Assembly (NCBI RefSeq): GCF_003014735.1
Contig: NZ_PYAX01000009.1
Location: forward strand, 355,302 to 419,301
Origin: Saccharothrix carnea
GTDB lineage: Bacteria; Actinomycetota; Actinomycetes; Mycobacteriales; Pseudonocardiaceae
Direction: 5' to 3'
Length of the DNA stretch: 64,000 nucleotides
The notes beneath the pieces are model-generated. The model saw only the letters and a program-made list of their open reading frames with translations. It did no database searches and had not been told where the DNA came from. This document shows positions 28,512 through 37,635 of this stretch, piece by piece (within the stretch, counting starts at the first letter, position 1; every line of letters begins with the position of its first letter). The position numbers and the translations under genes were made by a program.

Positions 28512-28539
28512 GCAGGGGTCCCCTGGCGGGGACCCCTGC
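28512..28539 (-). terminator. Strong intrinsic terminator of the 30.6-28.6 kb operon
   Basis: GCAGGGGTCCCC (28512-28523) and GGGGACCCCTGC (28528-28539), perfect 12-bp stem with a TGGC loop. On the minus strand it is followed by CTTTCATTTTAC, an unusually T-rich tract for this genome. Confidence 0.85.
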
Positions 28540-28574
28540 GCAGCACGGCTCGCGTGCCGGTCGTGCCCGTCGAG

Positions 28575-30110
28575 CTACTTGATCGCCTTGATCAGCTCGT
28601 CGATGTCCTTCGGCTCCAAGCCGCGCATCAGCGTCAGGAACAGCTCGCTGTACGTGCGGATCGGGCTGACGTACCACTTGCCGTCGACCTCGGTGGCGAC
28701 CACGCCGATGCCGTCCTTCAGCACCTGCGCGCCGACCCGGGCGATCACGTCGACCGCGGCGGACGGGATGTCGCCGCCGCCCTGCTGCTCGACCAGCTGC
28801 GTGATCTCGTCCGCGCACAGCCGCTGCGACTGGCCCTGGGCCTTGGCGCTGTAGCAGTCGCCGTCCCGGCTGATCTCGACCGTCTCGCCCTCGGCCTCGA
28901 CGACCAGCTTGCGGATCGTGAGCAGCGAGCCGCCCGAGACGTCCTTCGAGTCGGTCTCCAGCTCGATCAGCTTCGCGCCCGTGGCGGGCGTCTTGCCGAT
29001 CTGGTCCAGGATGGCCGGGCCGACGTCCTGCAGCACGCCCATCTCGTCCGGCGGCAGCAGGGCGAGGACGCCCTCGATGTCACCCTCGAGCGCCTTCTCG
29101 ACCATCTGCTTCGCGGCGTCGTTCGCCGTGCCCGCGCCGGCCGGCGCGATGCCCTTGGCGGGCCACTTGAGGTCTTCTTCCTCCAGCGCGGCGTTCGCGA
29201 GGGTGTAGAAGAGGCTCGGGTACCACTCGTCGCCGACCTTGATGGTGGCGATGCCGATCGGCTTGCCGCCCCGGTCGGCCTTCTCCTTGGCGAAGTCCAG
29301 CGTCTCGGTCTCGCTGGCCTGCTTCTGCAGGTCGGCGCCGAGCGCGTCGACCAGCTTGTCGGTCAACGGGATCTGCTTGACGTCCGAGGTGACCGTGATC
29401 TTGCCCTCGACCACCTTGTTGATCGTCAGGCGGTCGTTGACCTTCTCCGCGGCGGCGTCGTCGAACTTGATGCCCTCGCTCTTGATCTGGACACCGGTGA
29501 CCTTGTTCGGGTCGGCCTCGGGCTTGAGGATCTCCAGCCGCTTGGCCTCGCTGACCGTGGCCTCGGTGTAGTCCTTGCTCAGCTTGGCCTCGGCGGGCGC
29601 CAGGCCGTTCATGATGCCCAGCACGTCACCGCTGCCCAGCGCGCTGAGCAGGTTGTTCGCCGCGGTGGACGGGCTGTCGGAGCCGGCGGCGACGTCGTCG
29701 GAGCTGCGCAGCGCCCACACCGTGGCGACCGTGCCCGCGGCCAGCGCCAGGACCGCGACGACCGCGGTGATGACCAGGCCGGTGCGCTTCTTCTTCGGCG
29801 GCTCGCCACCCGCGAAGCCGTGCGGCGGCTGACCGTAGGGGTGGCCGAACTCCTGCCCGTAGCCCGGCTGCTGTTGTCCCTGGTTCTGGGGCAGCGCGAA
29901 GCCCTGCGGCCCGGTCTGCGGGTAACCCTGCTGCGGCTGGGGGCCGGTCTGCGGGTAGCCACCCTGCTGCGGCTGCGGCCCGGTCTGCGGGTAGCCACCC
30001 TGCTGCGGGTAACCGCCCTGCTGGCCCTGCTGCGGGTAGCCCCCCTGCGGCTGGCCGTACGGGTTGTTCTGCGGTGGCCATTCGCCTCCGCCGCCACCTG
30101 GGTACGTCAC
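28575..30110 (-). CDS. Membrane-anchored protein with Pro/Gln/Gly-rich cytoplasmic tail
   Basis: 511 aa. Residues 1-120 are repeats of the type [17 protein letters not shown], followed by KKKR and one membrane helix (about 128-150). The outside part (150-511) has two similar halves: '[24 protein letters not shown]', '[18 protein letters not shown]' and later '[25 protein letters not shown]', '[18 protein letters not shown]'. This recalls tandem NTF2-like/lumazine-binding repeats of actinobacterial DUF4878-like proteins. The GTG overlaps the stop of the upstream gene and follows AGGAGCACC. Role unknown; possibly envelope-associated. Confidence 0.8.
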   Translation of the reverse strand: MTYPGGGGGEWPPQNNPYGQPQGGYPQQGQQGGYPQQGGYPQTGPQPQQGGYPQTGPQPQQGYPQTGPQGFALPQNQGQQQPGYGQEFGHPYGQPPHGFAGGEPPKKKRTGLVITAVVAVLALAAGTVATVWALRSSDDVAAGSDSPSTAANNLLSALGSGDVLGIMNGLAPAEAKLSKDYTEATVSEAKRLEILKPEADPNKVTGVQIKSEGIKFDDAAAEKVNDRLTINKVVEGKITVTSDVKQIPLTDKLVDALGADLQKQASETETLDFAKEKADRGGKPIGIATIKVGDEWYPSLFYTLANAALEEEDLKWPAKGIAPAGAGTANDAAKQMVEKALEGDIEGVLALLPPDEMGVLQDVGPAILDQIGKTPATGAKLIELETDSKDVSGGSLLTIRKLVVEAEGETVEISRDGDCYSAKAQGQSQRLCADEITQLVEQQGGGDIPSAAVDVIARVGAQVLKDGIGVVATEVDGKWYVSPIRTYSELFLTLMRGLEPKDIDELIKAIK

Positions 30111-30586
30111 GGTGCTCCTCCTGGAGTGCTGATCGCTGTGCGGGATGTCGCGGTGAGCACGGTGATCGCCCCGGCGACCCCCAGCACAGCACCACCGAGG
30201 GTGGCCACCGGTCCAGTCAGGCTGATCCCGACCAGCGCCGCCTCGTTGCCCCCTTGGACGGCGGCAAGTGCCGCCACCGTTCCCGCAATCGTGCCAAACA
30301 CTAGTGCGAAGCATGCCGCGATTCGGTGAAAACCGACCAACCAAAGCACCACGCAGCACACCGCCAACGGGGTGAGTGCCACCCAGGTGCCGCGCACGAC
30401 CTCGCCCGGTACACCGTCCAACCCGGCGAAACCACGCAGAGCGAGTACCTCGTAACTGGTCCTGGTGACCGTGCCGGAGCGCAGCCAGGGCAGGAAGAAG
30501 CCCACCACCGCTGTGACCAAACCGATAGCTCCGAGCGCCGCGCCCGTCCGTCGCCTGATCGTCGGCGCCGCCGACGGTCGTCTCAT
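30107..30586 (-). CDS. Four-helix membrane protein, unknown
   Basis: 159 aa. An Arg-rich N-terminus ([12 protein letters not shown]) precedes four hydrophobic helices. '[21 protein letters not shown]' after helix 1 resembles small actinobacterial membrane proteins encoded with Pro-rich partners. Its stop overlaps the GTG of the Pro/Gln-rich protein, so both are made together. The ATG at 30586 is preferred to the longer frame. No function can be assigned. Confidence 0.75.
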   Translation of the reverse strand: MRRPSAAPTIRRRTGAALGAIGLVTAVVGFFLPWLRSGTVTRTSYEVLALRGFAGLDGVPGEVVRGTWVALTPLAVCCVVLWLVGFHRIAACFALVFGTIAGTVAALAAVQGGNEAALVGISLTGPVATLGGAVLGVAGAITVLTATSRTAISTPGGAP

Positions 30587-30651
30587 GGTCGGCCCCGCCG
30601 ACGTGTCCCGCGCATGCCGACATGCTCGCAGGCGTGTGGGACGGTGGTGGC

Positions 30652-31386
30652 ATGAGTGCACGGGACGTGATGGCGCTCGCACGGCGGATCACCGCGCTCA
30701 CCGGCGCGGGCGTGTCGGTGGAGTCGGGCGTGGTGCGGTTCCGGTTCGACGCGGCGGCGTTCCTGACGTCGGCACGCGCGCGGCGCGAGGCGTGGGAGTC
30801 CTGGCTGGACGATCCTCTGTGGACGGCCGAGCCGAACGCCGCGCACCGCGCGCTGGCGGGGCTGCAGCGGGCCGGGCGGGTGCGGTCGGTGCTGACGCAG
30901 AACGTCGACGGGCTGCACCAGCGGGTCGGGTCGTCGGTGCTGGAGCTGCACGGGTCGATGTCGCGTGTGGTGTGCGTCTCCTGCGATCGTTCGAGCGCGA
31001 TGGGTGACGCCCTGGCCCGGGTGCGCGGCGGCGAGGTCCCGCCGGACTGCACCGTGTGCGGCGGTGTGCTGCGGCCGGCCGCGGTGGCGTTCGGCGAGCC
31101 CGTGCGCGACGACGTGCTGCGCGCGGCGCGGATGGCGGTGCTGGACTGCGACGTGATGCTGGTGGCCGGGACGTCCCTCACCGTGGACCCCGCCGCGGGA
31201 CTGGTGCCGCTGGCGGCGAAGGCCGGCGCCGCGGTGGTGATCTGCAACCTGGACCCGACGCCGTACGACGCGCTCGCGGCGGCCGTGGTGCGCGAGCCGG
31301 CCGCGTCGGCGCTGCCGGAACTGGCCGCGGTGCCCGTGGTGGCGAGGGGACCGATCCGCACGTGGGGCGACCCGAGCACCTGGTGA
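30652..31386 (+). CDS. Short Sir2-family NAD-dependent deacylase
   Basis: 244 aa. Sirtuin motifs: '[12 protein letters not shown]', '[23 protein letters not shown]' with the catalytic His of ELHGS, zinc Cys pairs CVSC and CTVCGG, '[14 protein letters not shown]' and 'VICNLDPTP'. It differs from ordinary sirtuins in the NAD loop: GIPDFRG is replaced by GVVRFRF, and the helical segment after it is shortened. Deacylation of protein lysines is expected, but NAD binding should be tested. Divergent from the four-helix membrane protein gene. Confidence 0.87.
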   Translation: MSARDVMALARRITALTGAGVSVESGVVRFRFDAAAFLTSARARREAWESWLDDPLWTAEPNAAHRALAGLQRAGRVRSVLTQNVDGLHQRVGSSVLELHGSMSRVVCVSCDRSSAMGDALARVRGGEVPPDCTVCGGVLRPAAVAFGEPVRDDVLRAARMAVLDCDVMLVAGTSLTVDPAAGLVPLAAKAGAAVVICNLDPTPYDALAAAVVREPAASALPELAAVPVVARGPIRTWGDPSTW

Positions 31387-31450
31387 CCGCCACCCGTCCG
31401 TGACGTGCAACCACCCGTTCGTGGGCTCGGTGCGGTGCCAGGGTGACCAC

Positions 31451-32014
31451 ATGGGGAATCAGCAGTCACCGATCAACCTGCGTGACGCGGTGGTGGTGCC
31501 ACGGCTGGCGGACGAACTGGACGTGCGGTGGCGCGCCGACCAGTTCAGCGCCCACGACGAGGGCAACGGCTGGCGGTTCCGGCCGCGGGGCGAGCACGTG
31601 GTGTGCCTGGGCGGGGCCGACTACCGGCTCGACAACCTGCACTTCCACCGGCCGAGCGAGCACTGGGTGCGCGGCCGGTCGCGCGGCGCGGAGATGCACG
31701 CCGTCCACCTGCGCGCGGACGACGTGCTGCGGGCGTGCGTGGTGGCGGTGTTCGTCGACCTCGGCGAACCGGGCCCGTCCGAGGCCAAGCCGCCCAGCGG
31801 CATCGACCTGCCCGCGCTCTTCCCGGGCGGCGGCTTCCACCGCTACGAGGGCTCGCTGACCACCGGCGACTTCGACGAGATCGTGAGCTGGGTGGTGATG
31901 AACGACCCGGTCCAGGTGGAGGACCCGGCCCTGCGCGCCTTCGTCCGCACCCACGCCGACCACCCCCGGCCCGTGCAGCCGGTGAACCGGAGGTTCGTGC
32001 TGGCGACGGGGTGA
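31451..32014 (+). CDS. Short alpha-class carbonic anhydrase-like protein
   Basis: 187 aa. 'NQQSPINL' near the start, zinc ligands in '[14 protein letters not shown]' and 'EMHAVHL', then '[11 protein letters not shown]', 'VSWVVM' and the ending '[10 protein letters not shown]' are hallmarks of alpha carbonic anhydrases (CO2 + H2O to bicarbonate). There is no signal peptide and the normal N-terminal W-x-Y-x-G segment is missing, so the protein looks cytoplasmic and slightly truncated. I prefer the ATG at 31451 (AGGG upstream) to the GTG at 31400. All three zinc His residues are present. Confidence 0.85.
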   Translation: MGNQQSPINLRDAVVVPRLADELDVRWRADQFSAHDEGNGWRFRPRGEHVVCLGGADYRLDNLHFHRPSEHWVRGRSRGAEMHAVHLRADDVLRACVVAVFVDLGEPGPSEAKPPSGIDLPALFPGGGFHRYEGSLTTGDFDEIVSWVVMNDPVQVEDPALRAFVRTHADHPRPVQPVNRRFVLATG

Positions 32015-32094
32015 CCTGGTGGCACCTCCCGGCGTTCGGCGGGGTGCCTCGCGGTACTGGCCGGGGCGCGGGCGAGGAAATAAGGTCACCTCGT

Positions 32095-33627
32095 ATGCGC
32101 GTACCCCTGACTGTCGCCGATTTCCTCTACCGGGCGGAGCAGGTCTTCGCCGACACCACGGCCTGCGTGGACGAGCCCGGCCAGCCGGCAGAACCCGTGC
32201 CGGCGACCACCTACGGCGGGTTCGCCACCCGCGTCCGCGCCTGGCAGGCCGGGTTCGACGCGCTCGGCCTCGGCGAGGGCGAACGGGTGGCCGTGGTCAG
32301 CCACAACTCGGCCCGGCTGCTCGAACTGCTGCACGCCGTGCCCGCCACGGGCCGCATCGCGGTGCCGGTGAACTTCCGGCTCCGGCCGGACGAGGTGTCC
32401 TACATCGTCGAGCACAGCGGCGCGTCCGTGCTGCTCGTGGACCCCGAACTGGAACTCGACGGCGTCACCGCGCGGCACCGGTTCGTGCTCGGCGAGCAGA
32501 CCGAGACCGAGCTGATGCGCTTCGACACCGAGCCGCGGCCGTGGAGCGAGCCGGACGAGGACGCCACCGCCACGATCAACTACACCTCCGGCACGACCGC
32601 CCGGCCCAAGGGCGTCCAGATGACCCACCGCAACATCTGGATCAACGCGGTCACGTTCGCCATGCACGCCCGCGCGTGGGAGCGCGACGTCTACATGCAC
32701 GTGCTGCCGATGTTCCACTGCAACGGCTGGGGCATGCCGTACGGCCTGGCCGGGCTCGGCGTGCCGCAGGTCGTGCTGCGCAAGGTCGACGGCACGGAGA
32801 TCCTCAACCGGGTCCGCGACCACGGCGTCACGCTGATGTGCGGCGCGCCCGCCGTGTGGAACGCCGTGCTCGACGCCGCCCAGGACTGGGACGGCGAGAT
32901 CCCCGGCCGCGACCGGGTCCGGATCATCTGCGCGGGCGCACCCCCGCCCAGCCGCACCATCGCCCGCGTCGGCGAGGAGCTGGGCTGGGAGTTCCTGCAG
33001 CTCTACGGCCTGACCGAGACCTCGCCGCTGCTCACGTTCAACCGCACCCGCCCGGCCGACGACGCGCTGCCGCCGCGGGAACGGGCGCGCAAGCTGTCCC
33101 GGGCGGGCGCACCGGGGCTGGGCGTGCGGCTGAAGGTCTCCGAGAGCGGCGAGGTGCTGGCCCGCGGCAACGTCGTCATGGCCGGCTACTGGGAGAACCC
33201 CGCGGCCAGCGCCGAGGCGCTGGAGGGCGGCTGGTTCCACACCGGCGACGGCGGCGAGCTGGACGACGAGGGCCACCTGACCATCTCCGACCGCAAGAAG
33301 GACGTGATCATCACCGGTGGCGAGAACGTGTCGTCGATCGAGGTGGAGGACGCCCTGTTCGGCCATCCCGCGGTCGCCGAGGCGGCAGTCATCGGCGTGC
33401 CGCACGAGAAGTGGGGCGAGACGATCAAGGCGCTGGTCGTGCGGGCCGAGGGCGCGGAGGTGACGGAGGCCGAGCTGATCGCGCACTGCAAGGCCAGGCT
33501 CGCCGGCTACAAGGCGCCCACCTCGGTCGAGTTCCGCGACGCCATCCCGCGCACCGCCACCGGCAAGGTGCAGAAGTTCAAGTTGCGCGAGCCGTACTGG
33601 GCCGACCTCGACCGCAAGGTCAACTGA
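32095..33627 (+). CDS. Acyl-CoA synthetase (AMP-binding)
   Basis: 510 aa. ANL-superfamily ligase: P-loop 'INYTSGTTARPKGVQMTH', 'LPMFHCNGWGMPYG', 'QLYGLTETSPLLTFN', 'WFHTGDGGELDDEGHLTISDRKKDVIITGGENVSSIEVE' and the catalytic Lys in 'PRTATGKVQKFKLRE'. The HCNGWG motif is typical of medium/long-chain fatty acyl-CoA ligases of the FadD/AlkK group. It activates fatty acids to CoA thioesters through acyl-AMP. GAGGAAATAAGG before the ATG supports the start. Likely a single-gene transcript. Confidence 0.92.
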   Translation: MRVPLTVADFLYRAEQVFADTTACVDEPGQPAEPVPATTYGGFATRVRAWQAGFDALGLGEGERVAVVSHNSARLLELLHAVPATGRIAVPVNFRLRPDEVSYIVEHSGASVLLVDPELELDGVTARHRFVLGEQTETELMRFDTEPRPWSEPDEDATATINYTSGTTARPKGVQMTHRNIWINAVTFAMHARAWERDVYMHVLPMFHCNGWGMPYGLAGLGVPQVVLRKVDGTEILNRVRDHGVTLMCGAPAVWNAVLDAAQDWDGEIPGRDRVRIICAGAPPPSRTIARVGEELGWEFLQLYGLTETSPLLTFNRTRPADDALPPRERARKLSRAGAPGLGVRLKVSESGEVLARGNVVMAGYWENPAASAEALEGGWFHTGDGGELDDEGHLTISDRKKDVIITGGENVSSIEVEDALFGHPAVAEAAVIGVPHEKWGETIKALVVRAEGAEVTEAELIAHCKARLAGYKAPTSVEFRDAIPRTATGKVQKFKLREPYWADLDRKVN

Positions 33628-33798
33628 CGGTGATCGTGTCACCCGACCGAGGGTGATGCCCTGTGTCTGCTGTGGCCCATGTGGCTGATGTTCAGGCCGC
33701 GTCTGTTGGAAACGGTGAGGTGGGAGTGGCAGAGTCGGCCTGTGCAGCGCCGTTCGGCGTAACGTCGTTCGGCCGAGTGCGCGGGGAGGGCGGCAGTC

Positions 33799-35103
33799 GT
33801 GACTCGATGGGTGATCCCGGTCGTGATCGCGTTGACCACCGCGGTGGGCCTGGGTGGCGCGGCGCACGCCGTGCCACCACCGCCGCCCAACCCCGGCGAC
33901 GCCGAGATCAGCGCCGGACGGCAGCAGGCCGACGCCAAGGCCGCCCACGTCGGTGAGCTGACCGGTCGGCTCACCGACGCCGAGGCGCGGCTGCGCGAGC
34001 TGACCGACGACGTCGCGTTCAAGCTGGAGCTGGCCAACAAGGCGCGGGTCGACCTGGAGGCCGCCCAGGGCGAGGCGGACCGGGCGCGCCGGGACGCGGA
34101 CGCGGCACGGGTCGAGGCCGAGGCCGCCGGCCGGGCCGTCGAGGACGCCCGGGTACGGCTGGACGAGTTCGCCGCCGCGAGCTACCAGCAGGGCAGCGTG
34201 GTCGGCTCGGTCTCGGCGTACTTCGGCGCGACCAGCCCGGAAGACCTGCTCGCCCGCGCGCAGCTGCTGCAGGCCGTCAGCGAGTCGAGCCTCGACGCGC
34301 TGGACGACGTCGAGCGCAGCCGGGCCGAGCAGGCGAACAAGGACTCGGCCGCGCGTGCCGCGCTCGACCTGGCCGACCGCAAGCAAACCGCCGCCGACCA
34401 GGCCAAGCGGGACGCCGACGCGGCGCAGGCCACCGCCGTGCAGGCACAGCAGGGCCAGGCCGCCGCCGCGCGGAGCATCCAGGACGACAAGGCCCGCGTC
34501 GAAGCCGAGCTCGACCAGGCGCTGCACGCCGTCGAGGGGCTGGAGGGCCAGCGCGCCCAGTACGACCAGTGGCTGGACGACAAGCGCCGCGAGGAGGAGG
34601 AAGCCGCCCGCCTGGCCGCCCTCGCGGCCGTGCCGAAACCGCAACCGCAGGCACCGCGGCCGCAACCGGTGACGGCACCGGCCGGTGCCGGCGTGGAGAC
34701 CGTCGTCGCCCGTGCCCTGCAACAGCTCGGCGTGCGGTACTCGTGGGGCGGCGGCAACTACAACGGTCCGACCGTCGGCATCCGCGACGGCGGCGTCGGC
34801 GACGCGCACGGCGACTACTACAGCGTCGGCTTCGACTGCTCCGGGCTGATGATGTACGCGTTCGCGGGCGTCGGCATCTACCTGCCGCATTACAGCGGCT
34901 ACCAGTACAACGCGGGCCGCAAGGTGCCGCTCACCCAGGCGCGGCGCGGCGACATGCTGTTCTGGGGACCGGGCGGCGGCACCCACGTCGCCCTCTACCT
35001 CGGCGGCGGCATGATGGTCGAGGCGCCGTTCTCCGGCTCTCACGTCCGCGTCGCCCCGGTCCGGTACAGCGGGATCATGCCGTACGCCACGCGGCTGCTC
35101 TGA
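33799..35103 (+). CDS. Secreted NlpC/P60 peptidoglycan endopeptidase with coiled coil
   Basis: 434 aa. Signal peptide (1-25, AHA cleavage), long Ala/Glu/Arg-rich coiled coil (about 38-270), Pro-rich linker (KPQPQAPRPQP), and the NlpC/P60 domain with catalytic Cys in 'GFDCSGLMMYAF', His in 'GGGTHVALYLGGG' and 'RRGDMLFWGP'. This is the arrangement of the RipA family, which cleaves stem peptides during septum splitting; the coiled coil usually restrains or positions the enzyme. A GTG start with GGGGAGGG upstream. The 171-bp leader has no c-di-AMP riboswitch that I can recognise. Confidence 0.93.
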   Translation: MTRWVIPVVIALTTAVGLGGAAHAVPPPPPNPGDAEISAGRQQADAKAAHVGELTGRLTDAEARLRELTDDVAFKLELANKARVDLEAAQGEADRARRDADAARVEAEAAGRAVEDARVRLDEFAAASYQQGSVVGSVSAYFGATSPEDLLARAQLLQAVSESSLDALDDVERSRAEQANKDSAARAALDLADRKQTAADQAKRDADAAQATAVQAQQGQAAAARSIQDDKARVEAELDQALHAVEGLEGQRAQYDQWLDDKRREEEEAARLAALAAVPKPQPQAPRPQPVTAPAGAGVETVVARALQQLGVRYSWGGGNYNGPTVGIRDGGVGDAHGDYYSVGFDCSGLMMYAFAGVGIYLPHYSGYQYNAGRKVPLTQARRGDMLFWGPGGGTHVALYLGGGMMVEAPFSGSHVRVAPVRYSGIMPYATRLL

Positions 35104-35109
35104 GGGACG

Positions 35110-35910
35110 TCAACGCCGGTCGCCCACCGGTTCCAGGCGCGTCGGCTCCAAGTGCAGCGCCCGGACCTCCTCGCGCAACGCCCTGACCTCCTCCAGCAGC
35201 CGGTCGTCCGGCGTGCCCGGCGGGTGCGGCGCGGCCTCGGACTCCATCGCGCTGCACACCACCGCGATGAACAGGTTCAGCATGGTGAACGTGCCGACCA
35301 GCAGGTAGACCAGGAAGAAGATCCACGCCAACGGCTGGGTGGCCATCAGGTCCCGCATCACGTCCGACCAGCCGTCGCCGGTGGTGATCTGGAACAGCGT
35401 CAGCACGGTCGCACCGAGGTCGCCGAACCGGGGATCACCGCCGGCGCGGAACAGGTTGACCGCGACCACGCCGCCGACGTACAGCATCAGCACCAGCAGG
35501 CCGGACAGCGACAGCAGGCCCGGGATCGACTTCACCAGCGCGGACACCACCCGGCGCATGCTCGGCACCATCGCGACCAGCCGCAGCGCGCGCAGGATGC
35601 GCAGGGCGCGGACCACCGACAGCGGCCCGGCGGCGGGCAGCAGGGCGACGCCGACGACGACGAAGTCGAAGCAGTTCCACGGGTCGCGGAAGTACCGCAG
35701 GCCGTGCGCGTAGAGCCGCGCGACCAGTTCGACCACGAAGAACGCCAGCGCGGCGCGGTCCAGCGCGGTGAGCACGTCACCGTAGGACGCGACCAGCGCC
35801 GTCGACGTCTCGAGGCCGAGGGTGATCGCGTTGACCACGATCACCGCGATGACCGTCCGCTGGAAGCGGCTGCCGTCCACGACATCGCGGACGCGGTCGC
35901 GCAGAGCCAT
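35110..35910 (-). CDS. One-domain voltage-gated ion channel (BacNav-like, TGDGW filter)
   Basis: 266 aa. Six helices: S1-S3, S4 with Arg every third residue ('VVRALRILRALRLVAMVPSMRRV'), S5, pore loop 'TLFQITTGDGWSDVM' and S6 'VGTFTMLNLFIAVV', ending in a short coiled coil ('LLEEVRALREEVRAL'). It would assemble as a tetramer. The filter TGDGW replaces the TLESW of NaChBac and fits the TxDxW pattern of CatSper-type calcium-conducting pores, so Ca2+ permeation is possible. GGAGG precedes the ATG at 35910. Confidence 0.9.
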   Translation of the reverse strand: MALRDRVRDVVDGSRFQRTVIAVIVVNAITLGLETSTALVASYGDVLTALDRAALAFFVVELVARLYAHGLRYFRDPWNCFDFVVVGVALLPAAGPLSVVRALRILRALRLVAMVPSMRRVVSALVKSIPGLLSLSGLLVLMLYVGGVVAVNLFRAGGDPRFGDLGATVLTLFQITTGDGWSDVMRDLMATQPLAWIFFLVYLLVGTFTMLNLFIAVVCSAMESEAAPHPPGTPDDRLLEEVRALREEVRALHLEPTRLEPVGDRR

Positions 35911-35994
35911 GCCGAACTCCTCCTGCACGCGTCGGGGATCTTGCTCGATCGAGCACCGCCCCATCGGCGCACCGGCCGTACGGCTTGAGCGAAT

Positions 35995-36510
35995 TCACCT
36001 GGTCGAGCGGAAGAAGTCCGATTTGGCACGGGTGTAGTCGTCGTAGTCGTCGTCTCCGGCGTGCATTTCCGCCGCACGGAGTTTCGCCGCCTCGTACGCC
36101 TCGCGCACGGCGGGCTCGGCGCGCAACCGGTCGCGGAAGAGGATCGTCCGCCGGTGCCACGGGTTGCCGAGCTGCCGCACGTGCAGGATCGCGGGCTCCG
36201 CCGGGTCGGGCCGGAAGTAGAGCCGTTTCCGGTACAGCTCGGCGGGCACCTCCGGGTCGGTGTGCCAGTCCTGGCCCACGCCGGGCGAGTCGGGTCGGGC
36301 GCCCTTCGCGACGAGGAAACCCAGCCGCCCACAGCACGTCGGGATCGTCCACCACGACGTCCGCGCCCACGTCCGCGACGCCGCTCACCACCAGCTCGGC
36401 GGTCCGGGCCGGTCGAGCACGGTCACCAACCCGTCCACGTCCGGTGCCCGCCACCGGGCCGCGACGGCCGGTGCAGATCGCACCTCGACGCGCAGTCGTC
36501 GATCATCCAC
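35995..36510 (-). pseudogene. GrpB-like domain, broken by frameshift and stop
   Basis: The C-terminal part is open (95 aa from 36279: 'LYFRPDPAEPAILHVRQLGNPWHRRTILFRDRLRAEPAVREAYEAAKLRAAE'), which matches the end of GrpB/nucleotidyltransferase-like domains found alone or fused to CoaE. Upstream, in the expected frame, coding-like sequence ('RLRVEVRSAP') is interrupted by a stop near 36397. A second frame carries 'LVVSGVADVGADVVVDDPDVLWAAGF'. The characteristic H-x-G-S-T-A-V-P-G motif is missing. Probably a decayed gene. The 5' boundary is approximate. Confidence 0.6.
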
Positions 36511-36521
36511 CGGTCCGTGAT

Positions 36522-36553
36522 GGCGCGGGCCCCGGGAGGCCGTGGCCCGCGCC
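36522..36553. terminator. Terminator after methyltransferase gene
   Basis: GGCGCGGGCC (36522-36531) and GGCCCGCGCC (36544-36553), perfect 10-bp stem with a 12-nt loop, 6 bp beyond the methyltransferase stop on the minus strand. Confidence 0.65.
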
Positions 36554-36558
36554 CCGCG

Positions 36559-37305
36559 TCAGCGGTCCATCAGGGCGAACACGCCCCAGCCCAGGTACTC
36601 GCGCTGGTAGCGCGCGTACCGGACCGGCGCGTCGGTGAGTTCGGCGCGCAGCACGGGCGCCAACTCGTCCTCCGGGTTCTCGTCCAGCCAACGGCGGGTG
36701 TTGAGCCACTGCGCCGCGACGTAGCGGTCCCAGCTGTCCTGGTCGGCCAGCACCATCTCGACCACGTCGCAGCCCAGCGCGCCGAACTGCGCCAGCAGGT
36801 CGGGCAGCGGCAGGAAGTCGTCCCGGCCGGTCGCGTGGCTGCCTTCCACCGCGGCCTGGTCGGGCGGGTCGAGCCGCCAGAACGGGTGCCCGATCAGCAA
36901 CAGGCCGCCGGGGCGCAGGCTGCGCCGCAGCAGCTCCACCGTGCCGGGCACGCCGTCGCCGATCCACGTGGCGCCGACGCACGCGGCGACGTCCACCGGC
37001 TCGTCCGCGACGTGACCCGACGCGTCGGCGTGCACGAACTCCACCCGGTCGGCCACGCCCAACTCGGCGGCACGGGCCCTCGCCGAGGCCAGGAACGTGG
37101 CGCTGAGGTCGACGCCCGTGCCGGTGGTCCCGTGGTCGCGGGCCCAGGTGCACAGCATCTCGCCCGACCCGCAGGCCAGGTCGAGCACGCTCCAGCCGGG
37201 AGCCGGGCGCAGTGCCCGCCCGAGGACGGCCAACTTGGCGTCGTCCAGCGGGTTGTGGATGCGGTGGGTGCTTTCGCGGATGGTGAAACTACGGGGTATG
37301 TCCAC
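36559..37305 (-). CDS. SAM-dependent methyltransferase, class I
   Basis: 248 aa from a GTG. Rossmann motifs: 'WSVLDLACGSGEMLCTWARDHG' (motif I), 'GTGVDLSATFLASA' (acidic end of strand 2), 'VEFVHADASGHV' and 'VAACVGATWIGD'. 'SLRPGGLLLIGHPFW' closes the core. The C-terminal helical part with 'REYLGWGVFALM' is shared with other small-molecule methyltransferases of actinomycetes. Substrate unknown. It stands alone, divergent from the hydrolase-GGDEF pair across a 330-bp control region. Confidence 0.87.
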   Translation of the reverse strand: MDIPRSFTIRESTHRIHNPLDDAKLAVLGRALRPAPGWSVLDLACGSGEMLCTWARDHGTTGTGVDLSATFLASARARAAELGVADRVEFVHADASGHVADEPVDVAACVGATWIGDGVPGTVELLRRSLRPGGLLLIGHPFWRLDPPDQAAVEGSHATGRDDFLPLPDLLAQFGALGCDVVEMVLADQDSWDRYVAAQWLNTRRWLDENPEDELAPVLRAELTDAPVRYARYQREYLGWGVFALMDR

Positions 37306-37635
37306 TTCCGGTTGTCCTCACGTGACGGGGAAAGGTCGGCGTGATCGGCCGCGTGGCGGCCGGGAACCGGACGGGCATGCAATGCACCTCTTCGCACACG
37401 TGAGGACGGACGGCGGTGAGGCTAGGCGCCGCCGTGAGCGGCTGTCCACCGGTTTGCCGGAGCGTCTCGATTGGGCTGTCCACTGTGGACTACGGGTGGA
37501 TATGAACCCCTATTCGGTCCGATCTCGGAATGGTGACCCCAGAATTGCGGGAAAATGCTCCTGATCACCTGAATGCGCGGCGCGGATTCGGTAGCGTCGA
37601 TGGTCACAGGGAGGAAGTCAAGTCCAGGGGGGACC
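37306..37635. other. Divergent intergenic region with long-range inverted repeat
   Basis: 330 bp without a gene between the methyltransferase and the hydrolase. GTCCTCACGTG (37314-37324) is repeated in inverted form as CACGTGAGGAC (37397-37407), 72 bp apart. A GTCCAC-T-GTGGAC palindrome lies at 37478-37490. The stretch from 37480 to 37570 is relatively AT-rich and probably holds the hydrolase promoter. Long-range pairing or a two-site regulator would both fit. Confidence 0.5.

Noticed and set aside
33628..33798. Possible c-di-AMP (ydaO-type) riboswitch before the NlpC/P60 gene
   Set aside because: Such leaders are common before actinobacterial cell-wall hydrolases, but the conserved GGGGAGCC-like and pseudoknot segments are not present.
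33799..35103. Coiled-coil gene as a phage tail or toxin delivery protein
   Set aside because: The C-terminal NlpC/P60 catalytic domain and signal peptide fit a RipA-type cell-wall hydrolase, and no phage genes are nearby.
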